Below are positions 24,746 through 37,689 of a stretch of DNA of 64,000 nt, in pieces. The position numbers and the translations under genes were made by a program. The stretch is from assembly GCA_902806565.1 (NCBI GenBank), contig CADCXA010000055.1, positions 434,001 through 498,000 of the forward strand. Reading direction: 5' to 3'. The notes under the pieces were generated by a model that saw only the letters and a list, made by a program, of their open reading frames with translations, was not told the DNA's origin and made no database searches. The DNA comes from Hypoxylon rubiginosum (Eukaryota > Ascomycota > Sordariomycetes > Xylariales > Hypoxylaceae). The number at the start of each line of letters is the position of its first letter. Within the stretch, counting starts at the first letter, position 1.

Positions 24746-27700
24746 ATGCAGCCCTTGAATCCCTTCCTAGCCGCCTTCTTTAAGCCTGGCAGTCCCGTCG
24801 TCGCCCAGTGCACCCCGGTCCATCACCACATCCTTCTAGTTCCGACAACCGACTTCTTCCTTACCTCCCGCGAGACCGAAAGCGGCCTATCTCTATCGGA
24901 TATTGTCGGATCTGAGGACTTTCAGGCGAGCCATGTGCTCCGAGTTCCCAGTCCGGCCACCGCCGCGGGAGGGAAGGACACCGTAGGAAATCTGCGCGAG
25001 CAGAGGGGCAAGGCGAGGCCGTATTCGACGTTGAATGGGCGCAGTGTGATAATTAAGGATAATTTTGTCTATAGTAATAAAGGTAAGTAAAGCTGCATAC
25101 AATCGTGATTAGCTCCTCGTAACCCTTCGTCTAACGGCTACCATAACAGGCTTCAAGACACTTGCCCAAGCGCAATTACTCCACGATTCTGTTTGGTACG
25201 CTGATAACATCGAGCCGCGGCAATGGTTGGTATACTACATATCGCGACCCCTAATCGGGATTTGGGAGGAAATCGAGGTCCCCCGCGCTATATTCGTCGA
25301 GGGCATGGCCAAGAAGAAGCTTGCGGAAGCCAAGCGAGCAGCAGCCATCGAAAATGGCGAGCCGAGCTTACCGCGGAAGAAGGAGATCAAGAGCTTTCAT
25401 GACCTTTTGAACCATTTCCCGATGATTGCGAGGCAGATGCAACCTGGACTCGAAAGATTATTTAGGGAATTCACAACCATTTTCGAAAGACCACTACCCC
25501 CTCCGCCATCTGCGGCGCATATTCCCGATCCCCTTCCAGATGGTCCTATTGCGACAGCTATGAAAAGAGTCCGTACAAATAGCGTGTCTACACGAGGAAC
25601 TACCTTGGATGGCCAGAGCAATACCCGCGCAACTGAGAATTTCTACGTCGAAGATGACGAAGACGTTATGAGGGCCTCGCTAGAGACAGCGGTCACGAAT
25701 GCCATTGATTTGTTCCAGAGTGTTGACAAGCAGCAGCTTTCCATGCTTGGTGCGACGACCGAGCTTACTGGTCCGGTGGTTGAACGGCTCATCGAACGTT
25801 ACGTGTCAGAGAATGTTCATAATCTTATATGGCCTCGACTCGCTGCGATGCGACGATCAGATGATCTCGAACTCGAGGCGAAGATACGGCAGATGGAATT
25901 TATCGATATTTCGCAATTGGGTATCTTCATTGACGGCGGCCCGAGGGCGAAACACGAACTTACAGTCAGACTTGGTCAGGCAGTCGAAGAGTTTCGCAGA
26001 ATGACTTCTGCAATGTGCCCACAGGAAATGATGGAAATTTTGCTATCTACGATGAAGGCTACTACGCAGCTGACCGAGCAGTCCCAAACAAGCACCGGGC
26101 CAACTTCGTCAGAAAAGCCCACTCTCACCGTTAATGCCGATACACTAGTTTCATTGCTCCTCTTTGTCGTGATCAGAGCCGGCGTGAAACATCTCCAAGC
26201 TCGCCTGCTCTACGTGAAGCACTTTGTCTTCATTGACGACGTGGACAGTGGCGAGTTGGGCTATGCTCTGAGCACGTTTGAAGCAGTACTTTCATACCTT
26301 TCCACCGATTCGAGTAGCCTGAGAAGAGCGAGCCGCCGGAACAAATCTCTATGGGATGCCAGTGCGAAGGGCGACATGGATGAACTCAAGAGGATGATGG
26401 ACCCAGACACAGACGATCTCGATGATGAAGAATCCATCGCATCTCCAGTTTCAAGCCATGCACCGTCCGTCAGTTGGAGCATGGTTAATGGCTCGTCGAG
26501 AAGGTCCTCAACTGTGTTTACGCCGTCGGAATCTTACTCTCAAGGATCAGGGTTAAGCCACGTCTTCCCATTCCAGAGCAGAGTAGTGGATGACCCTCAA
26601 GCATCTTCGATGAAGAAAATCAAACGAGTCTCTATGGACACTCGGAGCATGTCGAGTGGTTCGGAGTACTCTTACCATTCAAGAGCTGGGAGTATTGTTA
26701 CTCTTGGAAGTGGCCTCGAAGGGGACACATCGATTGAGCGACTTTGTCAAACCCAGGATCCCTTCGGAGAATCTGTCCTGATGATGGCTGTTCAAAATGA
26801 ACGCTCGGCCACGTTGAAGTACCTACTTTTGCTGAAAGATTACTTTCCAATCGATATCGTCTTGGGCGACTGTAACAACGAGAATACCAGCCTGCTAAGC
26901 GCTGCGGTTCAGCTTGGTCATACCGAGCTAATTGATATCATCCTTGACTTCGTCATGGCGTCAGCTGCAGAGCCGCGGATTCGGAATTATCTATCCTTGC
27001 AGGACACTCGGGGCCGCAGCGTCGCACACTACTTATTCCATGCGCCATCCCTAATCGCGCGCATCGGCAAGCTGCTCCCTTGGCGGCAAAAGGATAAAAA
27101 CGGTCAGACGCCACTGTTTGCGCTATGCCGATCGTACGACCACCAAAATTATCACAATATGGTCGAGGCGGCCCTCGAAGCGGCTACAGATGCGCAGGGT
27201 GACGGCCAGCCACTTCACCTGGATCATCACGTAGACCTAAAGGGAAATACCCTCTTGCACATCATCAATGATCATCAACTAGCAGCCAAAATCCTCCTAC
27301 AGTGCGATATCGATGTTAACGCAACGAACGATAAGAAGTTTACGGCGTTGATGGTGGCGAGTAAATATGGTCGTTTCGAAATGGTCAGAGCAATGTATTC
27401 TGATGCTAGAGTCGACGTATCTGCAAAGGAATTACGTGGGCTCACGGCAGTAGAACTTGCAAAGGATGATGATGTGCGTAATAGGATTGATGATCTGACA
27501 CTTTTTACCATGGTGGCTGCGGAAGACGGTCGTATTACTGGGGTTGTCAGATCATTTTTCGTAGAAGACGCTACCATTCGGCTGGTGCTCAAGTCGGGTG
27601 CTCCCGCAGACTCCGAAAGTTACACGGTGACTACTTGTCGTCGTTCTTTCGCCGACTTCGAGCGCCTAGCCACCCTACTATCTATCGAGAACCCAGCTTC

Positions 27701-28813
27701 TTGGATACCCAAGGTCACAAGTCAACGGTCACCATTTCAAATACCCTCGAAACCTTCGAGAGCTATCCTAAAGGATATTCAAATACGAACCGACTCGTTT
27801 CTTAAGATACTATTGGCCCATCCTACATTTGCGACACATGAGATGCTGTGGGAGTTCTTTTTAGTGCCTGACCTGCAGGCAGATATGATGGAACAACGCA
27901 GCCGCTTGAAGGCTGAGACGAGAGCTGAGAAGGTAAGGGACGAGCTAGAGCCTCTGGAAGATATCCGCGAAGTAGACCAATTTGTGGATCATGCCCGAGA
28001 CATGGTCCGTAGTGTTAATTACTCAACCAAGAGTGTTGCACGACGGGCTAACACTCTCGGCGTTGTTGCAAATGGTACGTATATTGATCTCAGGTTAAGT
28101 TGCCATCTGACACTAACACGTTTATAGACCTTTACGACGCAGCGAGTCTACTATCGAGAGGCGTCAACAACCTCGCCTTTCTCCCGCAGACCCATATATC
28201 GGCATTCGAAGCTTACGTTCACACACTTAATCCTCCACAATCTAATCCATCACTTTTATTTCATAACTCTTTCTTAGCCCTTCAATCTACTATACAGGCC
28301 ATGTTATCCTCTTTATCTCGTCCACCCCAGCTTGTTGCCCAAATTTGGACGTCTCGCAAGGCGATCGAGCGGAGTTACAACTCGGTTTCTCGCTCGACGA
28401 GGTGGCCACTAGGGCTACTCGACGAAACGCGCCAACGGCTCAACGAGGAGAAGGAAGAGAAGGCCAGGCGTGCTCAAGTGGAGGTGGACACACTAAGCAA
28501 GGAGCTGCGGTACACGCAGCAGACAGTAGCAAGCGAGTTGGCGGGATGGGAGGACATGCACGAGCGTATGGGCCGCAGAGCCATCAAGGACTTCGCTAGG
28601 GGCATGCTGATCCTAGAACGCGAGAGACTGCAAGGTCTGCGTAGGGCACAACGAAAGCTACAGGAATTGGGTTCAAATCCTGGTACTGGACCCCAAGAAG
28701 TAAGCGAGCCTGCTGATGAAGTTGTAGCAGCAATGGAGAATGGCCTTGGCAAGGGTCCAGTAGGTGGCGAATCTAGTACAACGGGTGAGGCGTTCGTGGA
28801 TAGAATAGACTAG
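24746..28813 (+). CDS. VPS9, ankyrin and PX domain protein (endosomal Rab5-type exchange factor)
   Basis: Three exons, 24746-25082, 25150-28074 and 28128-28813, give 3,948 bases and 1,315 residues. Introns are 67 and 53 bases. Approximate domain order: a conserved N-terminus (CTPVHHHILLVPTTDFF); helical bundle plus VPS9 core at 300-510 with SLLLFVVIRAGVKHLQARLLYVKHF; Ser-rich linker; about six ankyrin repeats at 650-890; PX domain at 905-1020 (FFVEDATIRLVLK through FLKILLAHPTF) for phosphoinositide binding; and a BAR-like C-terminal helical region at 1090-1280 with a strong coiled coil (RQRLNEEKEEKARRAQVEV). VPS9 domains load GTP onto Rab5-type GTPases such as Vps21, and PX/BAR parts would place it on endosomes. 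The family is widespread in filamentous ascomycetes. The function is inferred from its domains. Confidence 0.88.
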
Positions 28814-29132
28814 ACATCGGCGGCCGTTTGAAGTGATATCTTGGAATACCCCGACAGGAGGCCTGTAGATAGCAAGCAAGGAGTTCAGTGCAACCGTCAT
28901 TGTCACAGTAGCAATGTATACGCCGTTCGGGGCATAGTCAATCCGACCTGACGCCGCAAATTCCAAGCTCTAACATCGGATGACAGGGCGCTTCTTAGCA
29001 GGAAAAGTAATGGATGAATGACGGCACCAAGAGACCGAGAGGCAGCCCATTAACATATTATATACAAACTTACGACGACTTACGATTCTGTTTAGGTAGC
29101 TACTTGGAGGTGGCCGTGCTGTTTTGAAACGG

Positions 29133-29172
29133 ACCCGGCCTTTCGATGAGCGCTTCGCTTCGGCGGCCGGGT
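29133..29172. other. GC-rich hairpin
   Basis: ACCCGGCC at 29133-29140 pairs perfectly with GGCCGGGT at 29165-29172. The 24-base loop contains GCGCTTCGCTTCGG. It could be part of a structured RNA or chance; there is no flanking evidence for a gene. Confidence 0.35.
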
Positions 29173-31700
29173 TGGGCGACCCGACTTAGGTAGCAAACAA
29201 CCCCCATCCCCCATCTTGAATGTAAGTGTGAGGCACAGAGTAGAGAAAACAAGGGATAAAAGAGATCGGCCGCAGAATAAAGACCGCGGAAACGAAACAA
29301 AGCTTAGCTATCTTACGTAGTATATGTCATACCTACCTAAGGTAAGGTAGCAAGATCATGAAGGACGCACTTTGAGGTCTCGGGGTCTATTATCAGGTCT
29401 GCTATCAATACGTCGTAACACTCGGCACATTATGCCGGGCGACCAATCAAGGATAAGAAAAGATACCTCATGGGTTTTACTTCTTTATCAGATGCCGAAG
29501 TTCAGTAGGATCGATATGCAGGTAAACTAGGAAGTAGACCTAGGTCTAGGACAAGTCGATACATAGACGTCGTCAGGACAAGATGTTCCCAGCCACTTGA
29601 TATTTCGCACGCCTAGACTACCGGAGACGGATCGCCGGCCCCGCCAACATTATGACTCTTACCCAAAACCCAGCCATCTCTCTCTAAGTTGGCACACCGA
29701 TCAAGATCATCACCACCTCGTCAGCAAAGCAAGCAAGGCTAAACATGCAGATAGAGACAAAAATGTTCCATCTGCAATGCACGAGCTGGGAAAGATGACT
29801 CACTGGGACGTGCAGGCGAGCTAGACGGTAAACGGCAGACGCAACTCGAGGAAGCCAGAGAACGAACGAGAGAAGACCCGGCGGCGTAGATCTGAAACAC
29901 AACTTCCCCAAAGATGGAGCACCTTGAAACGAAACTTTTCCCTCCCGCTTGTTCTGTAGTGCGGTATCCAACATCTAGCTTACATAGCAACATGCACGCG
30001 GCGGGCCAATCGACCTGCGCCGGCGCGGTCAGAGTATACATCGGGTGGGGTCAGCCGGATGTCGCGAGCTGATTGGGCAGCGCCCCATGACGATCGTATT
30101 CGTAGGGCTCGACGCGGGCTGAGCGCGTGCAGAACGTGTCGGATGCGGAAGCGCCCGGGCACGGAATTATTTCCTTCCTATTGTTGAAGAATCCTCGCAG
30201 AACCTTGTGGATGGATCAATAAGAAAACACAATCATCAACATTTGCTGCTCTTAGGTAGGACCTACGTATTATACATACGTACGTAGGTCTATCCAAGAC
30301 AATTAGGCATAATGAAGGAGGAAAATCAGACGTATGAGGGCTTACACCAGACCTAGCGGCCTCTACAGCCGCTCGAGAAAAAAAGAAATCAAATACGGAT
30401 TGCCGGCGGCTCTTGCAGCACACGGCGCCAGAGGACTTCGTAAAGCCGTGCGACAGCGCCTCAGGGCGTCAAGCCTCAAGTTGCCGAGGGGGCCGTCTTC
30501 GGCGCCAGCGCTTGTCTCATCTCCTTCAATGCTATGTAGGTATAGGTATGCTCATTTCGTTATACGGAGGCCGGAGAATGCGAGCTGCCGTGCCGTTGTT
30601 GCGCCTTTCACCGAACACTACATGTGGTCACCTTAAAATGAAGCTCTATCCAAATGAGGTTGTGCCTATCACCGAGCGAGCATTGAAAAAGCGGGAATTG
30701 ATTTTCCACTCGTAGCCGCGCGTGAAAAAAGAAATATTAGCATTGGCCCTTTGTCTTGGCGCCCGCCGAGATTGGGTCGTTCTAATAAGGGAAATCATGT
30801 TGGCGCTTGCGCCTAACGTGGGACCAATGAGAAGCGAGAAACTCAGGACTCCCGTTCTATTTTGGACGCGTAACGCTCAGATACTACCGCTTCATGGGGG
30901 ACGGCCCATTATGATCTACAATAATACTGAAATGAGAGAGCACGGGTACGGAAGCGCACCTCGTCAATTGAATCAAGCGCAAGCGCGCAACGGAAGATTA
31001 CAGTACGGTCGGACGCCAGGGCGATCAAGGAGGGAGAAAGAAAAAAAAAGATACACGAGACCAGATCTGTTACCGGGTTCGGGTGTGGGTTTTACGACTG
31101 CCGCCGACCAAGAAATAAGGATCAGGGATCCTCGACGTTCCGGTGGCGGAGCTGCGCGGCTGGCGAAGGTAAGGTGTTATTCTGTAGAAAAATGCACTCG
31201 AGCGGCAATACATTGTCGGTGCCATCGGGGGCGTTCGGAGGATGGAGGGGAGAGGGAGAGAGGGGGGGAAGTTGTTCGTTCTGGAAAATGTCCCAAGTAA
31301 GAAACAGCATGCGAATTTCGAGTATCAGGGCGTAGAGTAGGTGGCTGTGTGTCACGATCTTGTTCGCTGTGGCAACGCTGGAAAAAGAGGGAGACGCAGA
31401 CGCGGTGGTATGTAGCAGCAACAGTGCTTTCGCGTCCATTCACGATCTCGTCGGTCCGCGGCGCGTCGAATGACAGAAGCCCGACGCGTTTAGGCGCTCT
31501 GCAGGATACATTGCGGACATGCAGACACCATCCCGGGGATGCATGTCTTTTTGATCCACAACAAAACCCACACCCATCGAACATGTGTCTATTTCTGATA
31601 TGAGTCACAATGGCGGGATGCGGGATGCGGATTAGTTCCCTTTCGACATGCCTGCATCGAGCGATATAGCGAAGAAGCACGAGAACTTCCCGCATTCTAC

Positions 31701-31748
31701 CTGTATGTCTGTATGGCTGTATGGCTGTATGGCTGTATGGCTGTATGG
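31701..31748. repeat. 8-base minisatellite, six copies
   Basis: CTGTATGG is repeated head to tail, with only the first unit differing (CTGTATGT). Confidence 0.92.
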
Positions 31749-32020
31749 TGCTACGGGTGGGACGTAGTACCGGTTCTAGAGGATCGACGGACAAATCAGT
31801 TGTATCCATTCGCTGTTAAGAATCTTTCCAGTGGACAAAGTCTAACCCCGGCATCTAAGATGTGATAGGTCGAAGTTAGTGTCCCAGGGTCCCCACGATG
31901 AGATAGATGGGCATTGACAAGGGACAAGGGGACAAGGGGGCATTCGATTTGGCGGCCCCGGGTTCCCACTTCTATTTTCGGTGGTACGTACCACATCCAT
32001 ACTACCGTAACCGACTTCAC

Positions 32021-32055
32021 CTCTGACCTCTGACCTCTGATCTCTGACCTCTGCC
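32021..32055. repeat. 7-base minisatellite, five copies
   Basis: The CCTCTGA unit is repeated; unit four is TCTCTGA and unit five CCTCTGC. Confidence 0.88.
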
Positions 32056-32676
32056 CAAACTGCCAAATTCAACTTACACGCAACTTGGGTCTGTCTACCT
32101 GACCTTACCATGGCCCATACCATGGCCCATGGGTCGGCTCAACCAAGACCTTCTAAGCCCCCCCATGGCCCAGATCGTTCCGGCTTCCCACATACTAGAG
32201 CTACATATTGCATGTACTATAGTACGTACATCGAATTCTGCTCTTATTCTCCAAGTTTCAGGTTGATCATACTTGCATTTGGGAAATACATCATCGTTTA
32301 GCCCAGGGCGACCTCCGCCGAGCTGATTGGCATCCCGGCCCATCGTCGACCGTTCGTCCATCTCGAGGATAAGAGGGCCGGTCCTCCTCCTCCTTCCATC
32401 TCCTTTCCTTCTCACTTCTTCAGTACGCACTCTCTGATCGAATAGGATCAGCCTTTTCCATTTTTTTCTTCATCTCCTATTAGATCTCTTTCGAGGTAGG
32501 CCGCCAGTTACGCGACCTAGTTTTCCCTCTTAGCTTCACAGCATCATCCTTCCTACTGATTCTTCGCCGTCAGCTACAACCCAACAAGGAGCCGGTTCTC
32601 CTTATCCACCCTCTCTTAATAATCTATAATCATAGTTCTCGTCTAAGCAGACAAGAACACCTACTCATACACCGAC

Positions 32677-34436
32677 ATGGCTTCGTAAGTTATAGAGCCT
32701 CTCTATTCATGTCAGACTCAACGTAACTAATACACACCCTCTGCAGTCTGGTAGCAGACATGTCTTTTGACTTTACCTTCCCTTCCTGCGAGCCCGCCAC
32801 TCCGCCGAGCTTCTCTTTTGATCCGTCACTGCTGGAGATTCCCTATAATCCCGGACATTCTCGCTCAAGCTCGTATGGCTCTTACTGTTCTACCACCGAG
32901 ACGTCGCCCTCCGACTCGGTAAGCACGCGCGTAACAACGCCGTCCCGCTCACCACCACCGATTCGTCAGCACGGTCCTATCCTGCTGCCCAAGATCCGCT
33001 CCCAGGACCAGGCCATCGACTCCCCTCCCAAGCGTGTCAAGACCTCAGCTGCCCCTAGGCCTAGGGCCAGCCGCCAAGCAGGTTTCCGCCCTACGCATAC
33101 CCGGAGCGTCACTAACCCAGAGACTCTGAGCCACTTCTCAAGTAACTTTTTCGCGCCCACGGAAGATAGCAGCGCTTTGTCTCAGTCGTTATTATGTTCC
33201 CCCATCACGTTCCCTCAAGATAGCATGAGTCACTCCCGTCGCGCCTCGACTGTCAGCCTCGACGGTAACGCACTTGGGCGATTCGGCTTCCCCACATATC
33301 GTCAGATGCCTTCATACGTCCCGGCTGTTACTCAGCCGCAAAATGAGCAGTTCCTGTATGGTTATGCTCCTCGTGCTCCTTCTCCCCTGAGCCTTTCTTC
33401 CACGCCTACCCCGGATCCTACCCCGTCCACCACTCTAATGGACTACCTCGCAACTTCCAACCCCGCTCCATCCTTGGTGCGCAACATCTCATTCCCTCTG
33501 CGTGATCCTCACACCAAGCACTTTTGGTGGGACGTCCGTCAGATCCGATCTTGGACCAATTTCAACTTGAACACAATCCTTTCTCTCCCAGGAGCGTCCG
33601 GACTCCTGAACTGCCCAATCCCGCAACCTCTTCTCCAACAACCACCCACCAGCGCTCGCCACCCAGAGACAGAGGCTGCGCTCCACAACATCTATGCCTC
33701 GTATTACATCCCCAAACTCAACTCGGCGCTTACCCTCTCTTCCCAACGCCCTGTGCAACTCTCAGTTCCTTCAACCAAATCCGCCACAATCTCACCCAAC
33801 GACCACATCTTCGTAGCCAACGTCGCCGGCGAGTCCTCGACCGCGGCGGCCATCTTCGGCGGCAAGCCCACGGCGCGCGTGGTCGGACTGGTGAAATCCT
33901 TCGACCGCTTCAACACGGGCATGCGCGTCGAGGGCAACATCAAGCGGGTCGAGTACCTGCGGGGCCTGTCGCACCTGCACCACGTGATGCGGGAGCACGG
34001 CACGCGCTACGGCTTCATCCTGACGGAGATCGAGCTCGTCGTGTGCCGCAACGGCGCCGAGGGCACGCCGCACTTCGGGTTCCTCGAGGTCGCCAGCGTC
34101 CAGCTCGCGGCCACGGCCGACTCCCCTTCGTCTTTTGACGGCAACGACGACATGCCCCTGACGGCCTGCCTCGCCCTCTGGGGCCTGTGCGTCATGGCCT
34201 CGGACGACGGCGTCAACGGCCACGGCCACGCCGACCAGACGCTCCTCTGGAGGGCGGAGATCGGCGCCCCCGCCGAGGGCACGCGGCGCAAGGCCCTGCC
34301 CCGGGACGACTGGATGCCCCAGCCGCAGCTCGCCGAGAAGCGCGAGGCCAAGCGCGCCAGGGGCTGGGTCCTGCCCGAGGATCCCGTCGGCAGGAAGGAG
34401 CTCGGGAAGAGGGGTGTGCGGTACGGCGGTTGTTAA
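32677..34436 (+). CDS. Conserved fungal hypothetical protein with 8-base first exon
   Basis: Exons are 32677-32684 and 32747-34436, giving 1,698 bases and 565 residues. The first exon, ATGGCTTC, is followed by a GTAAGT donor, a CTAAT-type branch and CTGCAG acceptor, so the protein begins MASLVADMSF; if the intron is not used the ATG at 32760 would give 558 residues. The first 240 residues are Ser/Pro-rich and probably disordered, with a basic KRVK patch. Residues about 260 to 510 look folded: HFWWDVRQIRSWTNFNL, a VGLVKSFDRFNTGMRVEGN segment, and RYGFILTEIELVVCRNG. The last recalls PD-(D/E)XK nuclease-like domains but the catalytic pattern is not convincing, so I assign no function. The 3' half (33,790-34,430) is much GC-richer than the 5' half. 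The gene ends about 320 bases before the copia element. Confidence 0.78.
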
Positions 34437-34750
34437 TGAACGAAAAAATATTTTATTTTACCCCACTTTCTACTTCTAGTCTTGGATTACTCTTGTAACG
34501 AGCAGGCCTCTGGCTGGTTCCATGCCTGCTCGTCGGGCTTGAAGGGAAAGGGGAAAAGGGGGTGACGAGGCACCTGGTTTGGGTTGGTAAATGAGACATG
34601 AGTGACGAATGATAATGAGACGGGTCGGTCTTTTTGCCATTAATTCGCTCGCTACCTACGAAAGGTGTCTCGAACAAACCGGGTGGGGTGGTTGAAATAG
34701 TTACCAAAGATTACTTCCTAAGGGGTATGCTGGTTGAGATGAAAATTAAA
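34437..34750. other. 3' flank of the hypothetical gene up to the retrotransposon
   Basis: Ordinary composition, not RIP-like, running straight to the target-site duplication. Confidence 0.6.
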
Positions 34751-34755
34751 AAATA
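34751..34755. repeat. Target-site duplication, left copy (AAATA)
   Basis: AAATA lies directly before the TG start of the left LTR and is matched by AAATA at 40814-40818 directly after the right LTR. Confidence 0.85.
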
Positions 34756-34905
34756 TGTTCCAGGCACCCACGTGGTCTGTGCACCCAAAGTGGTCTGTGC
34801 TCTGGAGAGCTTTTGGCTTGGCTTTGTACTTAGCTTAGATTCTTAGAAACTAAGTTTTTTATATCATTTTTTTATATTTATATTGTTTCTTAAGTAAATA
34901 TAATA
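34756..34905 (+). repeat. Left LTR of the copia element (150 bases)
   Basis: It begins TGTTCCAGG and includes unmutated DNA up to about 34,865, then A+T-rich sequence. It aligns base for base with 40664-40813 (offset 5,908). The differences I read are all C/T or G/A exchanges. At 34898 and 34900 it is this copy that has A where the other has G. The right end would be ...CA in an intact element; here it is TA. Confidence 0.9.
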
Positions 34906-37689
34906 AGTTATATACCTTTTATAATATTTTTTTTATATATTTTTAGTAATTATTTTATATTAAAATATATATTAAATTTAAAATAATTAATTTTATTTAA
35001 ATCGTAATAATTTTATATTAAATTAACGGTTTATTATTTCTTTTAATAATAAAATTCTTAGTTTTAAAAAATTTATAATAAAAACTTAATAAAATATTAA
35101 TTTATAAATATTAATATATTAAAATTTATATATAAAATTATAAATTAATAGTTTAAATAAATAATATTAAGTTAATTAAAAAATTATAAGTTTAATTTAT
35201 TATATAATTTAATATAAGTTATTAACCTTTTTTTTATTAAATTTAAGATTTTTAATTTATTATATTTTTTTATTTTAATTATTAAGAATTATTATTAAGA
35301 TTTTTAGTTTTTAAAAGTTATTTTTTTTTTTTATATTTATTAAACTAAATTTATAAATAATTAATTTATTTAGTTATTTAAAAACTTTTATTTATATTAA
35401 GTTATTTATTAAATTTAAAATATTAATTAAAAGTTTTTAATTTAAATATTTTTTATATATTAAAATAATATTTATTTTATAAATATATAATTTTATATTT
35501 TATATAAAAAATTAATAAAATAATAAATAATAGTTTTTATAAAATTTAACTATAAATTTTAATAAATTATCTTAATTTTTAATAATTTTTTTTATATTAA
35601 TTAAGTAATTTATATATATATAAAGTTTTTTAAATAAAAATATTTAAGAAATATTTTAAAGATATATATTAAATATTAATATTTAAAATAAATATAATAT
35701 TATAATAATAAATATTATATAATTTATAAGATATAATATAAATAAATATTATAATATTTTTAAAAAAGTTAAAAATAATATATTTTTTTATTTATTTTAT
35801 TATATTTATTACTTATTATAATTAATTTAAGTTTTATTTTTCTTTTTTTTTTTTTATTAAAAAATAAGTTTAATTTTAAAAAATAAAACTATTTATTTTA
35901 TATTATTATAATTTATATAAATTATATAGGTTTTATTAAAAATATTAAAATAATATTTAAAGATAATATTAAAAAAAAAATTTAAAAATAATATTAAACT
36001 TATTATATATAAGTTTTTTAAATATTTTTAATAGATTTTTATATTTAAATTTTACTTAAGATTATAAGTTATAAAAAAAAAGAAAAAAATCCTTATATTT
36101 TTTATAAATAAATTATAAAATTTATATTAAAAAAATTTAAATAATTAATTTTTTAATTATATTATAAAATTTTTTATATTAAATTTATTAATAAAGTTTT
36201 TTTTAAAAAGTTTTAAATAAATTTTATTTTTATAGTTAATTATTTTAAAAAGCTTGGTATTAAGATTTTATTTAAATTTAGGCTTTTTATTATAATTAAT
36301 ATTATAAAAAGTTAATATTTTAATTAATATAAATTTTTTAAATAAGATTTTATTAAAAAAGTTTTAATTTAAACTTTATTTTAAAATAAGTTTATTTAAT
36401 ATTATAATAATAAGGAAATTTATATTAAAGTTTTTTATAATAATATTATTATTAAATTTAATAAAAGTGGAAATTTAAATAATAATTTTATTTTAATTGG
36501 TATTAAACTTAAAATTATTAATTGTAAAATTAAAAATTATATTTATAAATATTTTAAGAATTTTTTTTAATATTTTTATTATAAAAGATATTATAAAAAA
36601 AGTAATAATAAGTATTAGATTATTTATTTAAAGCTTAAACTTAAGTAAAAAAAAAATATTAAAAATAATAATAATAAGTTTTTAAAGTTTATTAAAATAT
36701 TTAAAGGTTTTTTAATAGTTAATATTAAAGTTTTTATATATTTATTATTATTTTAAATTTATTTTATAAATTTTTATATTTTAAGTAATTTTTTTAATTT
36801 TAATATAAAATTAGTTATATTTATTATTAATATTAGTAATATTTATATAATTTTATAATTTAATATTTATATTTTTATAGTTATTAATTTTAATTTATAT
36901 TATTATAATTTTTTATATAATATTTATATTTTTAATTTAAGTTATTTAATATATTTAATTAATAATATTAAGTGGCTTATAAAATATTAATTATTTTTAT
37001 AATTTAAAAGAATATTTAAAGTAACTAATAATAATATTAAAATTTTTAAAATTAATATTATATTAATAAAAATTTATTAAAGTAATAGCTTAATTATTAT
37101 TTTTTAATATAAAACCTAGCTTTATTTTTTTTTTTTAATTAATTTAATTAGTAATAGTTAATTTAAAAAAAAAAAAATTATTTATAATAATATAAAAAAT
37201 ATATTTATTTTTAAAAATAATTTTAAAAAAAAGCTTATTAAAATAAATTAATATTATAATTTTAAGATTTTTAAACTAGTGGAAATTTTTAATTTTATAT
37301 ATTAATTTTATATTATATATATAATAATTAATATTAAGCTTATATATAAAAAGTTTATATATATAAGTTTTAATAAAATTAAAAAAGTTTATTATTACTA
37401 TAATTTTTATTTAAAAATCTTAATATAGTTTTTTTTTTATAATATTTATATATAATTAAAAATTAAATATTAAATATATTATTAATTATTAATTTTAATA
37501 TATTATTTACTATAAATTATTTTTATAAATATTTTCTTTTATAATATTAAAAAATTTACCAGTTTTAAATATATAGTTATTTTTATTAATAATTATATAA
37601 ATTATAAATAACTTAAATTTAAGTGTAAAAAAAATTAAATTTTTATAGTTATTAAAAAATTTATTATTAAAATTAAATTATAAATTAAA

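Larger units (their letters stand above)
28814..32676. other. Long intergenic region, no supported gene
   Basis: In 3.9 kb I find scattered open frames up to 210 codons (for example minus 31177-31809 and plus 30334-31300), overlapping on both strands, rich in Arg/His/Cys and without family features. Such frames arise by chance in moderately GC-rich DNA. The stretch holds a GC-rich hairpin at 29,133, two short minisatellites (31,701 and 32,021), several TACCTACC/GGTAGGTA motifs (29,330, 30,255), and a pyrimidine-rich leader from about 32,390 for the next gene. Confidence 0.5.

Noticed and set aside
28668..28682. GGTTCAAATCC, a match to the tRNA internal B box
   Set aside because: It lies inside the VPS9 gene coding sequence, and no acceptor stem or A box flanks it.
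30334..31300. Series of plus-strand open frames up to 192 codons
   Set aside because: They shift frame repeatedly, lack splice sites that join them meaningfully and show no recognisable protein.
31177..31809. 210-codon open frame on the minus strand
   Set aside because: Overlaps open frames on the other strand, has odd Arg/His/Cys composition and no family likeness, and runs through a minisatellite.
32960..33160. Antisense open frames inside the gene at 32677 (for example 33792-34229 minus)
   Set aside because: They are shadows caused by high GC; only the plus frame has conserved-looking protein and splice support.
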